A model generated the notes under the pieces. The model was not told the origin of the DNA. It ran no database searches and saw only the letters and a list, made by a program, of their open reading frames with translations. 64,000 nucleotides of DNA, taken from the NCBI GenBank assembly GCA_963822985.1, contig CAWGJU010000006.1, positions 620,001-684,000 on the forward strand, in the 5' to 3' direction. The translations under genes and the position numbers were made by a program. Each line of letters opens with the position of its first letter. Position 1 is the stretch's first letter. This DNA comes from Thermohalobaculum sp963822985. GTDB taxonomy: Bacteria; Pseudomonadota; Alphaproteobacteria; Rhodobacterales; Rhodobacteraceae. Below are positions 8,592 to 17,141 of the stretch, in pieces.

Positions 8592-10277
8592 CTAGACGGC
8601 CTCCTCCGGCACGCCGGGCACGTCGACGCCGAAGTCGGCCGCCGCCGTCTCTTGGTGCGGCACCAGAAAGCTCGACCGCCGCTCGGGCGGCAGGGCGGCG
8701 TTCTCCTCCGCCATGCGGGCCCATGCCGCCACGGCCGTGTCGAGACCGAAGAACTCGGGGCCGGCACCTTTCGGCAGCCATTTCTCGAACTGCCGGCGGC
8801 GCAGCGTCGCGGCCTTCTCCGCGACATTGCACAGCACGCCCGCCTCGGTGTCCCAGCGCAGGCTGCGTCCGTTCAGGTTCGCCGAGCTGACGATCGCCTC
8901 GCGATCGTCGACGACGATCGTCTTTGCGTGGACATAGATGATTTCGGCGCCATGCGTCTGGTCGCGGCCATCGGACCGGCTCGGCACGGGGCGGGCCGGC
9001 GTCAGGATCGCCGCACGGTCGCCGAAGGCTTCTCGCACCGTCCCGACGCATTCATGGTGCAGATGCTCGCCCAGCCGCTCGGGCACACCGGCCTTCTTGT
9101 CAAAGGCGATCTGCTCGGGTGCCGCCGGCAGCACCATCAGCAGGCCCAAGCCCGGTTCCGCCCGGCCCGCGCGCCCCAGCGCCTCGGCGATCCGCTCGCT
9201 GCGCAGGAACTGGCTCTCGATGTAGATCAGCCGGCGGGCGGCGCCGATCAGGCGCAGATGCTCGGCCTCGATCTCGGCAAAGCAGGTGACGGGCGAGAAC
9301 CGCAGAACGGCACGCATGTTCTTGGACACTGTGCGCAGCAGCCGGATTCCCTGCTCGGAGGTCTCGGTCGGCTCGGGCGGCTGGGGCAGCGCACGGGTCT
9401 GCATCGGCAGCTGCGGCGCGCCGGGCGGAGCGTGACGCATCTGCTCGCGGCGCAGCGCCGCCATCCGGACGCGGTTGTCGTTCCAGCCCTCGGCCAGGTG
9501 GCGCGCGATGTCCGTCACCACAGGCCCGTCCACCATGACCGATATGTCGTGCCAGGTTTCCGCAGCCGGTCGGTTGTGCTGCCTGGTGTCCCACCGTCGC
9601 TCGTTGACGTCGAGCCCGCCGATCACCGCGCGCTCGCCATCGAAGACCGCGATCTTCTGATGGTGGGTCACCGGGTAGAGCCGCGGCAGCCGGTAGGTCC
9701 GCCATTTCAGTCGGCCATGCCGATCCAGCCGCAGGAACGACCAGATGCCCGGCCGCTGCTGGAACACCTTGCGCCGCTCGGCTTCCGTCAGCTCGTTCAT
9801 CTCGCGTCGCTGGCGCTCGAGCCCCAGCATCGCCGGCAGCCAGAAGCCGTATCGCCAGCCGGTGCCGAGCCGCGCTTCGTGCCGGATCGGCAGAACCTCG
9901 AGCGAGCCCCCTCCGGAGCCCTCTCCGGCGATCGTGCCCAGCTCGTCGGCCGACCGCCAGCACGTCTCGTGCAGCTCGGGCGCGGCGATGGCGTCGAAAT
10001 CGGCCAGCGCGATCCGCACCTCGACACCCTGGCGCAGCTTTTCGCCCAGCAGATCGAGCCAGGTCTCGGCGGGGACTTCGCCGCTGCGGATCCTGGTGCT
10101 CGGCTCGAAGATCCGGAAGGCCATCCAGATCGTCCGCTCGGCCTCCCAAGCGAGCTTCGCCAGGACGGGATAGACCTCCTCGGCCGTGATCAGCGGCTCG
10201 AAGGCGCCGACCGGCCGTGTGGGCGGCGGATCCATCCGGCCCGCCGCCGCTGCCCGAAATATCTTCATGAAGCTCAA
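8592..10277 (-). CDS. Phospholipase D-like protein with two HKD motifs
   Basis: A 561-residue member of the phospholipase D superfamily. Two catalytic motifs are intact: HHQKIAVFD near residue 204 and HAKTIVVDD near residue 449, each followed by the expected glycine/serine/asparagine stretch (GGLDVNER; SSANLNGRS). Such enzymes hydrolyse or transfer phosphatidyl groups; the substrate cannot be told from sequence. There is no obvious signal peptide or membrane helix. The ATG overlaps the stop of the upstream Crp/Fnr gene, so the pair forms an operon tail of the general stress response locus. That suggests a role in membrane remodelling under stress, which is inference. Confidence 0.85.
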   Translation of the reverse strand: MSFMKIFRAAAAGRMDPPPTRPVGAFEPLITAEEVYPVLAKLAWEAERTIWMAFRIFEPSTRIRSGEVPAETWLDLLGEKLRQGVEVRIALADFDAIAAPELHETCWRSADELGTIAGEGSGGGSLEVLPIRHEARLGTGWRYGFWLPAMLGLERQRREMNELTEAERRKVFQQRPGIWSFLRLDRHGRLKWRTYRLPRLYPVTHHQKIAVFDGERAVIGGLDVNERRWDTRQHNRPAAETWHDISVMVDGPVVTDIARHLAEGWNDNRVRMAALRREQMRHAPPGAPQLPMQTRALPQPPEPTETSEQGIRLLRTVSKNMRAVLRFSPVTCFAEIEAEHLRLIGAARRLIYIESQFLRSERIAEALGRAGRAEPGLGLLMVLPAAPEQIAFDKKAGVPERLGEHLHHECVGTVREAFGDRAAILTPARPVPSRSDGRDQTHGAEIIYVHAKTIVVDDREAIVSSANLNGRSLRWDTEAGVLCNVAEKAATLRRRQFEKWLPKGAGPEFFGLDTAVAAWARMAEENAALPPERRSSFLVPHQETAAADFGVDVPGVPEEAV

Positions 10278-11053
10278 CCGTCCCCGGCGCGCGCGCGCCC
10301 CGGCCGTATCTGGGTGAAATGCAAATAGCCGCGCTCGAAGCCCGCGGTGCGTTCCAGCTCGTGCCGGTCGCTGATCCGCAGCAGCCCCTGCCGGAACTGG
10401 ATGATGCCGTCGCGGTCCAGCGAGCGCAGCGTCTTGTTCGTGTGCACGAGGCTGGTGCCGAGAATGTCGGAGAAGTCCTCCTGCGTCAGCGGGATCAAGA
10501 GCTCGTCCGCCGCGCTCGGCTCGATGATCTCCAAACGGCTGATGAACTCGCAGAGGACGTGCGCCGTGCGCACGCGGACGCTGCGGCGCCCGAGCGAGAC
10601 GATGCGCTCGGCCAGCATGGACTCTTCATGCGCCGTCACCCAGAAGATCGCCGCCGCCAGCACCGGGTCGCGGCCGAGCACGCCGCGCAGCTCGTCCTTG
10701 TGGATGAAAAACGCCGTGACCTCGGTCTTGGCGACGATGTCGAAGTCCGAATTCTCGAAAATCACGGCGTTCAGGCCCAGGAAATCACCGGACATCGCGA
10801 CGTTGACGATCTGGCGCGAGCCGTTCTCGAGCACGCGCGAGCGCAGCGCCCAGCCGTTGTGGAGCAGATAGATGCCACGATAGGCCTGCCCTGATTCGGC
10901 GATTCGCTCCTTCGGGGCGAAGACCCGCGTCTCGGAGCACAGACTCACCAGATCCTTTGCCGCCGCATCGCTCACATGGAAGAAACCTGACAGCTTTCGC
11001 GTCAATGCCTCGACCATCAAACCCGGCTCCTGCACTCCGTCGAAGGCACGCAT
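10274..11053 (-). CDS. Crp/Fnr family transcription regulator
   Basis: About 259 residues: an N-terminal cyclic-nucleotide-binding-type beta-roll (PKERIAESGQAYRGIYLL, then DFLGLNAVIFE), a dimer helix, and a C-terminal winged helix whose recognition part reads DILGTSLVHTNKTLRSL. No FNR-type cysteine cluster is visible, so it is probably not an iron-sulfur oxygen sensor. The ATG at 11053 is preferred because GAGGG lies 4 bases upstream. The frame is open to 11173, but that part overlaps the kinase gene. Likely target: its own phospholipase D-like neighbour, inferred only from overlap. Confidence 0.85.
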   Translation of the reverse strand: MRAFDGVQEPGLMVEALTRKLSGFFHVSDAAAKDLVSLCSETRVFAPKERIAESGQAYRGIYLLHNGWALRSRVLENGSRQIVNVAMSGDFLGLNAVIFENSDFDIVAKTEVTAFFIHKDELRGVLGRDPVLAAAIFWVTAHEESMLAERIVSLGRRSVRVRTAHVLCEFISRLEIIEPSAADELLIPLTQEDFSDILGTSLVHTNKTLRSLDRDGIIQFRQGLLRISDRHELERTAGFERGYLHFTQIRPGRARAGDG

Positions 11054-11129
11054 CGCACCCTCATCCCCATTTTGCGCGACCATAAGGGCCGCTCGCCATC
11101 CATAGCAATCACGAGCCGCGGCGCCGTTC

Positions 11130-12854
11130 TCAGCTGTTCCCGCTGGACGCGGGCTCCGAGCCGCGTACGGCAACCGGGGCGGTTAGCACCAAGCGAAAGT
11201 CCTTGGCGGTCTCGATCTTCTCGAAGCTGCCGTCCAGCTGCGCCGCAAAACTTCGCAACAGCCGCATCCCAAGCCGCTGCCGGTCGGCCTCGCGCACCTG
11301 TTGCTCGGGCTTTGCCGGCAGCCTGTTGCGGACTTCCAGCGTGAAGCGCCGTCCCGAGACGGCGAGTTCGATCCAGATCTCGCTCTGCTCCGCATGAGGC
11401 ACCGCGTGCTTGAAGGCATTGCTGACCGCCTCGGTCAGGAACAGCGCGACCGGCGTGGCGATGCGTGAATCGACCACCAGATGCTCGAGCTGGTAGTGCA
11501 AGTCGACGCGGGCCGCGATCGGCGTCATCGACATCTTCAGCCGCTCGCAGATGTCGCGCACCAGCTCGTCCAGCGGGATCTGGTCCAGCTCGTCGCTGCC
11601 ATAGAGATGGTGGTGCACCAGGGCCAGGCTCTGGATGCGGTCTTCAAGAAAGCGCAACGCCTCGCGCTCGTCAGGGGTCCGAGCCCGGCGCAGCTGGATG
11701 TTGATCAGGCTGGTCACCATCTGCAGGTTGTTCTTCACCCGGTGGTGGATCTCAAGGATCAGGCTCTTCTGGCGTTCGATGAGGTCGCGCAGATCGGCGT
11801 CGCGGTCCTGCAGGTTGCGGGCCATTTCGCTGATCGCGTCGCCGAGCGCGCGCAGCTCGGCGGGCGCGCGCTCGAGCACGCCGATCTCGACGTCGAGATC
11901 GCCACGCCCGATCCGGAGGGTGGCGCGGTGCAGCTTGTCCACGTGCCGGGTCACCAGCTTGTCGATGGAGACGTAGGCGACGACGACGGCAATGCCCCAG
12001 AGCAGGACTGGCGCCAGGACCATCACCCCGTCACGGCTGGCGAGGACGTCGAGGAAACTTGCCTTCGGCATCGAAGCCAGGGCCCACAACTGCCCCTCGA
12101 CCAGCGGCTGGGTGATGTAGAGCCGCTCGTTGCCGCGTTTCGAGGTCGTGCTCACCGTCCGCTCGAATGCGCCGAACAGCTGCTTGGAGTCCCTCGGCAT
12201 CCACGCGTCCCCAAGCTTTCCGCTGTCCCCAAGCTTTCCGCTGTCGGCGACCAGCGTGCCGCGGCTGTCAGCGACGCCATAGATCACGCCGTCGCCCGTC
12301 ACCTCGGACAAGGCGCGCAGGTAGGAGAGGTTGATTTCTGCCGCGATCGCGAATGTATCCGGGCGGCTGAATACGGTCGGATGCAGGACCACGACAGGCC
12401 AGGCTTCGTCCGCACCGCCCCTTTCCAGGCTGAACATTGCGCGCGGCCAGCGCTTGAACTCGTCCCATTGCGGCAGGTCCACCGCGGTCCAGCCGTCCGT
12501 TCCGCAAACCACGCGGCCCTGAACGTCGATGAGCGCCGCCCGCGTGACGCCGCGCGTCTCCGCCGTCAGGGGGCGCAATGCCGGGCCGCATTCTCCGCTT
12601 GCCACGAACTCGGCTTCCGCCGCTTCGGCCGCGGCTGCGACCGCTCCGCGCACCCGCAGCAGCGCGTCGCGCTCCTTGAGCGCCGTTGCGCGCATCTCGC
12701 TGGCGTAAACGGCCTCGCGCTGGCCGATCGCCTCATCCGCGCTGGCAAAGGCCTGCAGCAGAGCTAGGATCCCGGCCGGCGCCATGGCGATCGCGATGAC
12801 CAGCGCCAATTGCGAGCGGAGCCGCCGCGGCACCCCGATGCCCCGCCGCAGCAC
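11130..12854 (-). CDS. Membrane sensor histidine kinase of the HisKA_2 type
   Basis: A 574-residue kinase. A first membrane helix (about residues 15-36) is followed by a periplasmic sensor region to about residue 275, a second helix (about 277-300), a HAMP-like linker and a kinase core opening with EIHHRVKNNLQMV. That motif is the phosphoacceptor box of HisKA_2/HWE-like kinases, which usually phosphorylate PhyR. An ATPase domain follows (EAVSNAFKHA, RLGMRLL). The GTG start lies six bases after the ecfG stop. Within the sensor region an 18-base tandem duplication (12208-12243) doubles the hexapeptide DSGKLG. Most likely the PhyR kinase of this locus. Confidence 0.9.
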   Translation of the reverse strand: MLRRGIGVPRRLRSQLALVIAIAMAPAGILALLQAFASADEAIGQREAVYASEMRATALKERDALLRVRGAVAAAAEAAEAEFVASGECGPALRPLTAETRGVTRAALIDVQGRVVCGTDGWTAVDLPQWDEFKRWPRAMFSLERGGADEAWPVVVLHPTVFSRPDTFAIAAEINLSYLRALSEVTGDGVIYGVADSRGTLVADSGKLGDSGKLGDAWMPRDSKQLFGAFERTVSTTSKRGNERLYITQPLVEGQLWALASMPKASFLDVLASRDGVMVLAPVLLWGIAVVVAYVSIDKLVTRHVDKLHRATLRIGRGDLDVEIGVLERAPAELRALGDAISEMARNLQDRDADLRDLIERQKSLILEIHHRVKNNLQMVTSLINIQLRRARTPDEREALRFLEDRIQSLALVHHHLYGSDELDQIPLDELVRDICERLKMSMTPIAARVDLHYQLEHLVVDSRIATPVALFLTEAVSNAFKHAVPHAEQSEIWIELAVSGRRFTLEVRNRLPAKPEQQVREADRQRLGMRLLRSFAAQLDGSFEKIETAKDFRLVLTAPVAVRGSEPASSGNS

Positions 12855-12860
12855 GGCGGA

Positions 12861-13415
12861 TCAGGCCGACCGGGCCGTCGGCGTCCTGCCCACAAGCGCC
12901 TTGGCGCCGGACTCGTCATCGCCCTTGGGTTCACCGCGCTCGCCAAGCAGGTCGGTCAATCGTTGGCGCGCGCGGCTGACCCGGCTCTTGACGGTGCCAG
13001 CGGCAACGCCGCAGATCTCTCCGGCCTCCTCGTAGGAGAAACCCGAGGCGCCCACCAGGATCAGCGCCTCGCGCTGTTCGGCGTTCAGCGTCTCGAGCGC
13101 GCCGCGCAGGTCGCGCACCGCCATGTGGCCGTCCTGCGGCGCCTTGACCGAGAGATCGGCGGTCATCTTGCCGTCGACATCCTCGACCTCGCGCTTGCGC
13201 TTGCGCAACTCGGAATAATAGGTGTTGCGCAAGATGGTAAAGAGCCAGGCGCGGATGTTGGTACCGGGCTGGAAGCTCGCCTGCTTTTCCCAGGCCTTGA
13301 CCAAGGTCTCCTGCACCAGGTCCTCGGCACGCACCTCGTCGCGGATCAGCGTCCGCGAGAAAGCGCGCAACGGCCTGATGGCCTCGATCAGCTCGCCGCG
13401 GAAGCTGTCGCTCAT
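12861..13415 (-). CDS. ecfG: EcfG-type sigma factor of the general stress response
   Basis: A 184-residue extracytoplasmic-function sigma factor. Region 2 (AEDLVQETLVKAWEKQASFQ, then FTILRNTYYSELRKRKREV) and region 4 (LNAEQREALILVGASGFSYEEAGEICG, then TVKSRVSRARQRL) match EcfG proteins. It directs RNA polymerase to GGAAC-N16/17-CGTT promoters once NepR is removed by phosphorylated PhyR. Its ATG overlaps the nepR stop (ATGA), giving coupled synthesis of sigma and anti-sigma. Placement next to nepR and phyR makes the call secure. Confidence 0.95.
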   Translation of the reverse strand: MSDSFRGELIEAIRPLRAFSRTLIRDEVRAEDLVQETLVKAWEKQASFQPGTNIRAWLFTILRNTYYSELRKRKREVEDVDGKMTADLSVKAPQDGHMAVRDLRGALETLNAEQREALILVGASGFSYEEAGEICGVAAGTVKSRVSRARQRLTDLLGERGEPKGDDESGAKALVGRTPTARSA

Positions 13416-13642
13416 CGGCTGCGCTCGACTTCGTCGAGTTTCTTCAGGAGGTCCAGCAGATCTTCCGGTAGCGGCTCGTCGACGACCCCCTCATAGAGCT
13501 TCCGCAGCTCAGAAATGATCGGGTCCCCTTCCAAGTCCTTGTCCACCGCCTTTTTGTCAGGGTCCATGTCTTCCCGCGCAAGCAATCTGTCGCTGTCGGC
13601 CGTGTCGCTACGCCCCGGCGGGTTGCGTCGCTGGATATGCAT
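13412..13642 (-). CDS. nepR: NepR anti-sigma factor
   Basis: A 76-residue protein with the NepR core: ISELRKLYEGVVDEPLPEDLLDLLKKLD, two short helices that clamp EcfG or, after phosphorylation, the sigma-like domain of PhyR. Disordered charged ends are usual for the family. The ATG at 13642 lacks a strong ribosome site, and a second in-frame ATG lies at 13567, so the exact start is uncertain. It is transcribed away from phyR, probably from the minus-strand EcfG promoter at 13708-13732. Confidence 0.93.
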   Translation of the reverse strand: MHIQRRNPPGRSDTADSDRLLAREDMDPDKKAVDKDLEGDPIISELRKLYEGVVDEPLPEDLLDLLKKLDEVERSR

Positions 13643-13701
13643 GGACTAATAACCCCTGCCCGGAAACCCCGGTATGATCAAGAGAGCGCCGCCGGCTTAC
13701 A

Positions 13702-13732
13702 GGAACGAACGCGTCGAATGCGCGTTGGTTCC
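13702..13732. promoter_or_regulatory. Two face-to-face EcfG promoters in one near-palindrome
   Basis: On the plus strand GGAAC (13702-13706), a 16-base spacer and CGTT (13723-13726) match the EcfG consensus and point at phyR. On the minus strand GGAAC (13732-13728), a 16-base spacer and CGTT (13711-13708) match it equally well and point at nepR-ecfG. The two sites occupy the same 31 bases. Predicted starts fall about 35 bases before the phyR ATG and about 58 bases before the nepR ATG. Both matches are exact over all nine consensus bases. Confidence 0.85.
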
Positions 13733-13767
13733 CGGCCGGTGGGATGAGCGCGGAGGGAGAAGTTCGC

Positions 13768-14585
13768 ATGGCCCAAGAAGCGGGCGGTAGGCCGAATCTG
13801 TCGAACGGTGATCGCGCCCCATCTGCCCTATCTGCGCCGCTTCGCGCGGGCTCTCTGCGGCAGCCAGAGCTCGGGCGACGCGTTCGTCGCCTCGACGCTC
13901 GAAGCGGTGATCGAGGACCGCTCGACCATCGATCTCAGCTATCCGCCGAGGGTCGCGCTCTACCGCCTCTTCTATTCGATCTGGTCGAGCGTTCGCGTCG
14001 ACGGCGTCGACACGACGGACGACATGGAGAGCGACGTCGCCGTTCTCGGCACGGCCCAGGTCGCGCGGCTGACGCCGCAGTCGCGTCGGCTGCTGCTGCT
14101 GACCAGCATCGAGGATTTCAACATCGCGGACGCCGCGGCGGTGATGAGCATCTCGGGCGACGAGGCCGAGACGATGCTCCGCCACGCGCGCGACGAGCTG
14201 GCGCGCGAGCGGCGCGCCCGGGTGATGATCATCGAGGACGAGCCGATCATCGCCGTGGACATCGAATTCGATCGTGCTCGGCATGGGCCACCAGGTCGTC
14301 GGCATCGCCGACACCCGGCGCACCGCCGTGACGCTCGCCGCCGAGACCGAGCCGGACCTCGTCCTGGCTGACGTCCAGCTCGCCGACGGCTCGTCCGGCA
14401 TCAAGGCTGTCGAGGAAATCCTGGGCGCGATGTCCGTGCCCGTGGTTTTCATCACCGCCTACCCCGAGCGGCTGCTGACCGGGGACCGGCCGGAGCCGAC
14501 CTACCTGGTCACAAAGCCCTTCCGGCCGGAAAGTGTCGAGGCGGCGATCGCCCAAGCGCTCTTCCACCACACGAGAGAGGGTTGA
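13768..14585 (+). CDS. phyR: PhyR response regulator, broken by two +1 frameshifts
   Basis: Anti-anti-sigma factor of the general stress response: an N-terminal EcfG-like domain binds NepR when the C-terminal receiver domain is phosphorylated. GGAGGGAG lies 8 bases before the ATG at 13768. Three frames must be joined. Removing G13807 links PNLSN to VIAPHLPYLRRFARAL. Removing one base at 14270 links AVDIEF to IVLGMGHQVVG in the receiver domain. The repaired protein has about 271 residues, the normal PhyR length, with acidic residues IIEDEP, the phosphoacceptor in LVLADVQLADG and the conserved Lys in VTKPF. As written, no full PhyR could be made. Confidence 0.9.
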
Positions 14586-14610
14586 TCGCCGCCCCGAGGG
14601 AGCGCGCCTG

Positions 14611-15249
14611 ATGCGCATCCTCATCCTCGGTGCAAGCCGCGGCATGGGCCTCGCGACAGTGCGCGAGGCGCTGGCGCGCGGTCACACTGTCCGCGCACTC
14701 GCGCGCAGCGCCGAGCGCATCGGCATCGCCGACCGGCGCTTCGAGCCCGTCGCGGCTGACGCCACCGATGGCCCTGCCGTGGCCGCAGCGCTTCAGGGCA
14801 GCGACGCCGTCATCTACGCCATCGGCATGTCGGGCGCGCTCGGCCGCCCGATCGGTCGGATCGGCCTGTTCTCCGAGACGACGCGCGTTCTCCTCGCCGA
14901 GATGCACCGCACCGGCGCTCGACGGCTCGTCGCTGTCACGGGCTTCGGTGCGGGCGACAGCCGCGGGCGGCTCAGCCTGCCCGAACGCGTCGGCTACCGG
15001 CTGATGCTTGGCGCAGCCTATGACGACAAGGACCGGCAGGAAGTGCTCATCCGCGGCAGCGGGCTCGATTGGGTGATCGTGCGGCCGACCATCCTGACGA
15101 ACGGCGCCCGGACCGGCCGCTACCGCGTGCTCGTCGAGCCGGCCACCTGGCGCAACGGCCTGATCTCGCGCGCCGACGTCGCCCACTTCCTGGTGCGCGA
15201 GGCGGCCGAGCCGAGCCTCGTCCACGCCACGCCGGCCCTCGCATATTGA
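14611..15249 (+). CDS. NAD(P)-binding epimerase/NmrA-like protein
   Basis: A 212-residue Rossmann-fold protein. MRILILGASRGMGLATVREAL is the dinucleotide-binding start, followed by ARSAERI and a DAVIYAIG segment. A catalytic YxxxK of short-chain dehydrogenases is not obvious, which favours the atypical NAD(P)H-binding (NmrA/HSCARG-like) group acting as a reductase or redox-sensing protein. The substrate is unknown. It begins 25 bases after phyR on the same strand, so it may share the stress-response transcript. The frame is open upstream to 14533 but overlaps phyR. Confidence 0.8.
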   Translation: MRILILGASRGMGLATVREALARGHTVRALARSAERIGIADRRFEPVAADATDGPAVAAALQGSDAVIYAIGMSGALGRPIGRIGLFSETTRVLLAEMHRTGARRLVAVTGFGAGDSRGRLSLPERVGYRLMLGAAYDDKDRQEVLIRGSGLDWVIVRPTILTNGARTGRYRVLVEPATWRNGLISRADVAHFLVREAAEPSLVHATPALAY

Positions 15250-15252
15250 AAA

Positions 15253-15272
15253 GGGCGCCCGGAAGGGCGCCC
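15253..15272. terminator. Hairpin between converging genes
   Basis: Two copies of the self-complementary octamer GGGCGCCC (15253-15260 and 15265-15272) flank GGAA and can form an 8-bp stem. It lies between the stop of the epimerase-like gene on the plus strand and the end of pntB on the minus strand. No T tract follows on either strand, so a shared terminator role is only likely. Confidence 0.45.
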
Positions 15273-15308
15273 GGCAGAGTGCGTCGCGGCCCCGCCGCCG
15301 CGGCGGCG

Positions 15309-16703
15309 TCAGTCCATCGCCTTGACGATGTCCTCGGTCATCTTCTTGGCATCGCCCAGCAGCATCATCGTCTGGTCCATGAAGAACAGCGGGTTGTCGA
15401 TGCCGGCATAGCCGGACCCCAGCGACCGCTTGACGAACAGCACCGTCTTCGCCTTCTCGACGTCCAGCACCGGCATGCCGGCGATGGGCGAATTCGGGTC
15501 CGTCTTGGCCGAGGGGTTCGTCACGTCGTTGGCGCCGATGACATAGACGACGTCGGTGCGCGAGAACTCCGAATTGATGTCCTCGAGCTCGAACACCTCG
15601 TCATAGGGCACGTTCGCCTCGGCCAGCAGCACGTTCATGTGGCCGGGCATGCGTCCCGCGACCGGGTGGATCGCGTACTTCACGTCGACCCCGTGCGCCT
15701 TCAGCTTGTCGGCCATCTCGCGCAGCGCATGCTGCGCCTGGGCGACCGCCATGCCATAGCCGGGCACGATGATCACCGACCCGGCGTTCGACATGATGAA
15801 GGCCGCGTCGTCGGCGGATCCGCGCTTGACCGGCCGATCCTCGCCGCCGGCGGCTGCGGCCGTCGTCTCGCCACCGAAGCCGCCCAGGATCACGCTGATG
15901 AACGAGCGGTTCATCCCATGGCACATGATGTAGCTGAGGATGGCGCCGGCCGAGCCGACCAGCGACCCGGTGATCAGCAGTGCCGTGTTCCCCAGCGTAA
16001 AGCCGACCGCCGCCGCCGCCCATCCAGAATATGAGTTCAGCATCGAGATCACGACAGGCATGTCCGCGCCGCCGATCGGGATGATGATCAGCACGCCCAA
16101 CACCGCCGCGGCGATGGCGATGAGCCAGAACCAGCCGGTCCACTGCGTCGTGATCAGCAGGATGATCATCACGACGACCGCGACCGCCAGCCCGATGTTG
16201 ATCATGTGCCGCGCGGGCAGCATGATCGGCGCGCCCGACATGCGCCCGTCGAGCTTGGCGAAGGCGATCACCGAACCCGTGAACGTGATCGCGGCGATCG
16301 CCACGCCGATGCCCATCTCGACGATCGAGCCGCTGGCGATGTCGCCCGGCACGCCGATGCCGAAGGCGAGCGGCGAGTAGAGCGCGCCGGCGGCGACGAA
16401 GACGGCGGCGAGACCGACGAGGCTGTGGAAGAACGCCACCAGCTGCGGCATCTTGGTCATCTCGACGCGCCGCGCGATCGTCGCGCCGAGCGTGCCGCCG
16501 ATGGCGATTGCCACGATCATCAGCAGCCAGGCCCAGACGCTGTCAGGCGGGAAGAAGATCAGCGTGATCAGCACGGCGATGGCCATGCCGATCATGCCGA
16601 AGCGGTTGCCCCGGACGCTGGTCGTCGGGTGACTGAGCCCTCTCAGCGCCAGGATGAACAGGACCCCGGCGACCAGGTAGGCGAATGCAGCGAAGTTGGC
16701 CAT
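15309..16703 (-). CDS. pntB: NAD(P) transhydrogenase subunit beta
   Basis: Membrane subunit of proton-translocating transhydrogenase, which makes NADPH from NADH at the cost of proton motive force. The 464 residues hold about eight to nine membrane helices in the first 280 residues. The NADP-binding domain III follows, with VIIVPGYGMAVAQAQH, HPVAGRMPGHMNVLLAEA and VYVIGANDVTNP. It is the last gene of a pntAA-pntAB-pntB set transcribed leftwards. The three-gene split is usual in alphaproteobacteria. Confidence 0.95.
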   Translation of the reverse strand: MANFAAFAYLVAGVLFILALRGLSHPTTSVRGNRFGMIGMAIAVLITLIFFPPDSVWAWLLMIVAIAIGGTLGATIARRVEMTKMPQLVAFFHSLVGLAAVFVAAGALYSPLAFGIGVPGDIASGSIVEMGIGVAIAAITFTGSVIAFAKLDGRMSGAPIMLPARHMINIGLAVAVVVMIILLITTQWTGWFWLIAIAAAVLGVLIIIPIGGADMPVVISMLNSYSGWAAAAVGFTLGNTALLITGSLVGSAGAILSYIMCHGMNRSFISVILGGFGGETTAAAAGGEDRPVKRGSADDAAFIMSNAGSVIIVPGYGMAVAQAQHALREMADKLKAHGVDVKYAIHPVAGRMPGHMNVLLAEANVPYDEVFELEDINSEFSRTDVVYVIGANDVTNPSAKTDPNSPIAGMPVLDVEKAKTVLFVKRSLGSGYAGIDNPLFFMDQTMMLLGDAKKMTEDIVKAMD

Positions 16704-16710
16704 GCGCCGC

Positions 16711-17139
16711 CTACCCCTTCTTCTTGTACATGCCGAGCATGCGCTCGGTGACGAGGAAGCCGCCGAAGATGTTGACGCTGGCCAGCAGCACCGCGACGAA
16801 GCCGAAGGCGCGCGTCAGCCCCGTGCCCCCCTCCTCGCTGCCCGCGCCGATGGCGATCAGGCCGCCAACGACGATGACGGACGAGATCGCGTTCGTCACC
16901 GACATCAGCGGCGTGTGCAGCGCCGGCGTCACCGACCAGACGACGTAATAGCCGACAAAGCAGGCCAGCACGAAGATCGACACCTGGAAGGTGATCGGGT
17001 CGAGCGCCCCGTGCCCCACCCCGTGTCCCGCGGCAGCCGCCGCCCCGCCGATCTCGGCCTCGCGCGCCATCTCGGCGAGGTAGCGAGCAGCCTCGGAGAG
17101 CTCGGCCGCCGCATCCCTTATCTGGTCCATCGTCGCCAT
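16711..17139 (-). CDS. pntAB: NAD(P) transhydrogenase subunit alpha, membrane part
   Basis: A 142-residue protein carrying the short membrane section that in E. coli is the C-terminal end of PntA. Three hydrophobic helices are seen (about residues 54-73, 82-103 and 109-130), with PALHTPLMSVTNAISS between the first two, a strongly conserved stretch of this subunit. An alanine-rich helical N-terminus of about 50 residues precedes them. It lies 7 bases upstream of pntB and 2 bases after pntAA. Confidence 0.93.
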   Translation of the reverse strand: MATMDQIRDAAAELSEAARYLAEMAREAEIGGAAAAAGHGVGHGALDPITFQVSIFVLACFVGYYVVWSVTPALHTPLMSVTNAISSVIVVGGLIAIGAGSEEGGTGLTRAFGFVAVLLASVNIFGGFLVTERMLGMYKKKG

Positions 17140-17141
17140 GG

